Assembly: GCA_030526005.1 (NCBI GenBank)
Contig: JAUNDP010000015.1
Location: forward strand, 1 to 57,323
Direction: 5' to 3'
Length of the DNA stretch: 57,323 nucleotides
Source: Eubacteriales bacterium
GTDB lineage: Bacteria > Bacillota > Clostridia > Lachnospirales > Lachnospiraceae
In this document: positions 54,460 through 57,323 of the stretch, one piece after another
How the letters are laid out: every line of letters starts with the position of its first letter
How positions within the stretch are numbered: the first letter of the stretch is position 1
Notes under the pieces: generated by a model
Told to the model about the DNA's origin: nothing
Databases searched by the model: none
Seen by the model: the letters and a program-made list of their open reading frames with translations, nothing else
Translations under genes and position numbers: made by a program

Positions 54460-55491
54460 CTATCGTATCAGATAGATTCCGCCTAAAATAATGGACGGAA
54501 TCAGACATACAACAGCTGGCAGAACTTCCTTGATTTTTCTTCTCCGAATCAATTCTGCAAGAGAAAAACCGCCAAGGACAAGCGGTCCCAGCACAACTCC
54601 CATTGAGGATACCATACAGCAGGAACACATCAGGAAAAACATTGTGATCCACTCCGTCCAATTTGCTTTTCTCTCATAAATGCGATATGCAAGCAGAAAG
54701 ACTGCCGGTATCAGAATCGCCGCCAGAACTGCCTTGCCCTGCCAGATCCGAAACAGCAGGAAACTGGAAGAAGTGTAGATACTGAAATTTCCAAATACAT
54801 TCAGAAAGCTGACCACCATGACAAAAAAAGCTGCTTTTCTCTTATCTCCTGTCAGCTCTTTTCCTATCTGATAGTAAATCAGATAAGCGACTGCAATCAG
54901 AACAGCCGGAAAAATCGTGTGTGCTGTGATTGTCGGATGAATATGAATCAACTCTGCAAAATACGCTGTAAAGATCGGAAATGCTGACAGAGCATATCTC
55001 ATTGGCAATCCGTTTAAAGGCATCCCCGTGTAGCTGGAAAAGCGATACATAGAATCTGTCTTCAGTGTTGTAACTGCTGTTGCAACGTAAAAAGCATCAT
55101 CGGCATCTTCATGTACATAAAATACAAGAATAAAGATCTGGACGGCAACTGCCGCTGCCGCAATTACCCCCCAGAAGTTTATATTTTTTATCGCCTCTCC
55201 TGCCCTCTTTATGATCTGCAGTAATTGATATCGAAATGCAAGAACTGCCGCCGCTGCCATAACAGAAAAAAAGATATTGCAGACCAGACGCAGGATATGA
55301 TATGGCACTCCAAGTAATGTCATCGGTACACAGAAGATTTCAAACCATGCAAGTATAAAAAACCATCCGCTTATATAATTTAAAATCAATCTATCTTTTG
55401 CTGTTCCCCAATGTGTGCACCACATTCCCAGACACATCGGGAAAATTCCTGCTGCCAGCAGCAGCATGATTCCCTTCCAAATTACACTCAT
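54460..55491 (-). CDS. Polytopic membrane protein, DUF6077/GT-C-like
   Basis: 343 residues with about nine to ten membrane helices. After helix four an external loop has VHEDADDAFYVATAVT, an acidic DADD motif in the position used for catalysis by GT-C glycosyltransferases, and SYTGMPLNGLPMRYALSAFP. It ends abruptly in a helix (SIILGGIYLIR) and the next gene begins 11 bases later with more helices, suggesting a split protein. GAGGGAG precedes the ATG. It could transfer a polyprenyl-phosphate-linked sugar to exported glycan; this is inference. Confidence 0.65.
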   Translation of the reverse strand: MSVIWKGIMLLLAAGIFPMCLGMWCTHWGTAKDRLILNYISGWFFILAWFEIFCVPMTLLGVPYHILRLVCNIFFSVMAAAAVLAFRYQLLQIIKRAGEAIKNINFWGVIAAAAVAVQIFILVFYVHEDADDAFYVATAVTTLKTDSMYRFSSYTGMPLNGLPMRYALSAFPIFTAYFAELIHIHPTITAHTIFPAVLIAVAYLIYYQIGKELTGDKRKAAFFVMVVSFLNVFGNFSIYTSSSFLLFRIWQGKAVLAAILIPAVFLLAYRIYERKANWTEWITMFFLMCSCCMVSSMGVVLGPLVLGGFSLAELIRRRKIKEVLPAVVCLIPSIILGGIYLIR

Positions 55492-55528
55492 TTCTCCCTC
55501 ATCCGTCTATTTTATTTTCTATATTTAT

Positions 55529-57323
55529 TTAATAATTCAGGCATACGCCCGTACTTGAAAAACGATACCATCTTCCGTCTATGTATAGACTTTCTCCTTT
55601 TGCCATCGTTCCGTCTGGTTTTAGATAATATCGGTTTCCATTTGACTGTGTCCAATAGTCTTTCACCATATGGCCATTTGCCGTTCTAAAATAATATCTC
55701 TCGTTTCCAATGTCCGTCCATCCATGCTGTCGGACTCCATTGCTGTCATAATATAATTTGCTGCTTCCAAGCGTCAGCCATCCGCTCACTCTGCGTCCAT
55801 ATCGGTTTACATAATAATATTTTCCGTTTAGTTTCAGATGTTTGCTGATTGCCATCGATCCGTCTTTTTGGAGATAATACCACTTTGTACCATATTTCAG
55901 CCATCCAAACTGCATGACTCCTTTGCTGTTCATAAAGTATTTTTTCCCATTAATTGTATTCCATCCAGATTTTACAACTCCATCTGGATGAAAATGATGA
56001 TAGTATCCATCGGTCAGTTTCCAACGTCCTGTCAGCATTGTACCATAGCGATTGAAATAATATAAATCTCCATCAATCCGATACCATCCTTTAACCATCT
56101 TCAAATCTTCTGTATAATACCGTGTCTTTCCATTGACTACATTAAATCCAGGACGAATAGTTCCTGTATTTTTCTTTTTCAGACCGTAATATTCTGCAAT
56201 CGCCTGAGCGTCTGCGACGCCTAACGCTCTGATCTTCTCATCGCTTCCATAATATTTTTCACAGTCGGAAGGATTGCTCACAAATCCATGTTCCACGATC
56301 ATACTTGGCAGATTTGCAAGGATTCCATATCGCACGATTGCCATATAGTCTGATGGCTGTCCGTTTGGATATTTATCACCATCATCGCTTTCCTGAATTA
56401 AGAATCCCATATTCTTCAGCCCAATGCTGCTTAACTTTGAGAGAATCTCATTTGCGATCTCCTTTGCCTCATTTGCGACATCCGGCCGATATTTTCCAGT
56501 TGACACATAGACAAGCGCTCCTGAAGTTGTCGTCTGATTTTGGGCAGTCGAATTAATATGCTGACTTATCAGTACATCAGCGCCTACAGAGACTGCATAA
56601 TCGACTCTTTCTTTCAGTCCGACATAGACATCAGATGTTCTTGTCATATAGACACGGACACCTTCATACGTCTCCAGCTCTTCTTTCGTAGCCTGTGAAA
56701 TTTTCAGCGCAATGTCTTTTTCGATATAGGTCACGCCATTCCATGTACGCGTAGCTCCTCCATCATATCCGCCATGCCCCGGATCTAATACTACTACCAC
56801 ATTGCCGCCGGCTCTGGAGACAGCTGCGTTTCCTCCCTGTGCTCCTGCCGCTGCCATGATGCCGCCGATCTGGGAAGCGTCAGATGCTACAAGCCCCGTC
56901 TCCTCTGCACTGTACTGCGCTGTTTCCACTGTTCCCTCTTCCTGAAATGAGCCAGATGCCGTTTCCTGACTGCTGATAAATTCAGGAATCGAACAGGTTG
57001 TCTCTTTTCCATCGATCGTTAAGGAAAGGGTCTGAAGATCTCCCTGGCTTAAAAGGCTTCCTTCTGCCAGGAAAGCAATATAATCTTCTGCAATCTCCAC
57101 GCAGGATAAATTTGTACTCTGTCCAGAAGCCGGATCTATATAGGACAGGGAAGCATTTTCCAGAGTTCCTCCTGCCAGATCCACCTGAAAAACGATCGCC
57201 TGTGCTACGTCTTCTTCCGCAGGCTGTCCTAAATACATCATCACAATTTCAGGTGTCTTCTTTTCACTCTCTGTCTCAGTTTCACTTTCCGTTTCTGTCT
57301 CGCTCTCCGTCTCGGTTTCACTT
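55529..57323 (-). CDS. Secreted N-acetylmuramoyl-L-alanine amidase with wall-binding repeats (5' end cut by the window)
   Basis: Partial: the reading frame continues through the right edge, so the ATG at 57244 is internal. The visible N-terminus is a (SETETE)n stretch, a Ser/Glu/Thr linker. A beta domain follows, then Amidase_3 with zinc ligands in LDPGHGGYDGG and LISQHINS and the catalytic region VEHGFVSN. The C-terminal third is at least eight cell-wall/glucan-binding type repeats (YYFNRYGTML, GWNTINGKKYFM, GWLKYGTKWYYL and so on). It cleaves the lactyl-peptide bond of peptidoglycan at the cell surface. It lies 37 bp upstream of the polytopic membrane gene and may share its transcript. Confidence 0.9.
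   Translation of the reverse strand, partial: SETETESETETESETETESEKKTPEIVMMYLGQPAEEDVAQAIVFQVDLAGGTLENASLSYIDPASGQSTNLSCVEIAEDYIAFLAEGSLLSQGDLQTLSLTIDGKETTCSIPEFISSQETASGSFQEEGTVETAQYSAEETGLVASDASQIGGIMAAAGAQGGNAAVSRAGGNVVVVLDPGHGGYDGGATRTWNGVTYIEKDIALKISQATKEELETYEGVRVYMTRTSDVYVGLKERVDYAVSVGADVLISQHINSTAQNQTTTSGALVYVSTGKYRPDVANEAKEIANEILSKLSSIGLKNMGFLIQESDDGDKYPNGQPSDYMAIVRYGILANLPSMIVEHGFVSNPSDCEKYYGSDEKIRALGVADAQAIAEYYGLKKKNTGTIRPGFNVVNGKTRYYTEDLKMVKGWYRIDGDLYYFNRYGTMLTGRWKLTDGYYHHFHPDGVVKSGWNTINGKKYFMNSKGVMQFGWLKYGTKWYYLQKDGSMAISKHLKLNGKYYYVNRYGRRVSGWLTLGSSKLYYDSNGVRQHGWTDIGNERYYFRTANGHMVKDYWTQSNGNRYYLKPDGTMAKGESLYIDGRWYRFSSTGVCLNY

Noticed and set aside
54461-54661. N-terminal extension of the 53.7-kb membrane protein frame
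   Set aside because: It overlaps the upstream gene in another frame, is rich in Cys/Ser without hydrophobic pattern and lacks a ribosome site; the ATG at 54448 has one.
57245-57323. Tandem short repeats at the right edge, considered as CRISPR or a DNA satellite
   Set aside because: The repeats are in frame and encode a Ser-Glu-Thr linker of the amidase; there are no spacers.
1-57323. Insertion sequences, integrases, attachment sites or phage genes
   Set aside because: No transposase, recombinase or flanking tRNA with repeats was found; the glycan locus may still be variable between strains, but no mobile element marks it here.

Overview
The window reads as a chromosomal segment of a low-GC Gram-positive gut anaerobe, most likely a Lachnospiraceae member (Clostridia). 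Evidence: strong AGGAGG-type ribosome sites, a T-box leader, YesM/YesN-type two-component genes, an LCP ligase, SigA, HtrA, and no outer-membrane genes. The genus cannot be fixed from sequence alone. Almost everything is on the minus strand; only one four-gene operon (10.5-13.5 kb) is on the plus strand. There is no tRNA, rRNA, transposase or CRISPR array.

0-0.36 kb: a T-box leader whose target gene lies off the left edge. 0.5-9.85 kb: a galactose/methylgalactoside ABC importer (mglB-mglA-mglC) preceded by a sensory operon of YesN-type regulator, YesM/LytS-type kinase and two membrane-tethered sugar-binding-protein homologues. 9.85-13.5 kb: a structured intergenic element, a small acidic tail-anchored protein, and a divergent plus-strand operon of ArnC-like glycosyltransferase, ATP-grasp ligase and two EmrE-size transporters. 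13.6-18.1 kb: housekeeping genes rpoD (sigA), a variant clpX and htrA; the clpX leader carries a possible attenuator.

18.2-55.5 kb: a large surface-glycan locus. It holds two initiating sugar-phosphate transferases (about 20.4 and 52.1 kb) and two ABC-2 glycan exporters (32.7-34.8 and 48.7-50.2 kb). It also has an LCP ligase, a WecE-type aminotransferase, UDP-galactopyranose mutase with two GlfT2-like galactofuranosyltransferases, a WsaF-like rhamnosyltransferase, two tandem-domain GT2 proteins and several single-domain GT2s. A methyltransferase and a kinase-like protein look like a split WbdD chain terminator, next to a Wzt with a C-terminal glycan-binding-type domain. The expected logic is: lipid-linked initiation, cytoplasmic chain growth, capping, ABC export, then attachment to peptidoglycan by LCP. 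dTDP-rhamnose (rml) genes are not in the window.

The most unusual part is 36.1-44.9 kb: four polysaccharide-pyruvyl-transferase (PPT) domains and three FrhB-like iron-sulfur domains arranged as repeated FrhB-PPT units in two proteins, one of 1776 residues. One internal unit has visibly decayed: its FrhB part has lost its cysteines and its PPT has lost two family-conserved residues.

53.7-57.3 kb: two polytopic membrane proteins and a secreted N-acetylmuramoyl-L-alanine amidase with C-terminal wall-binding repeats, cut by the right edge. Several promoters of the TTGACA-17-TATAAT type can be read directly and divide the locus into transcription units.
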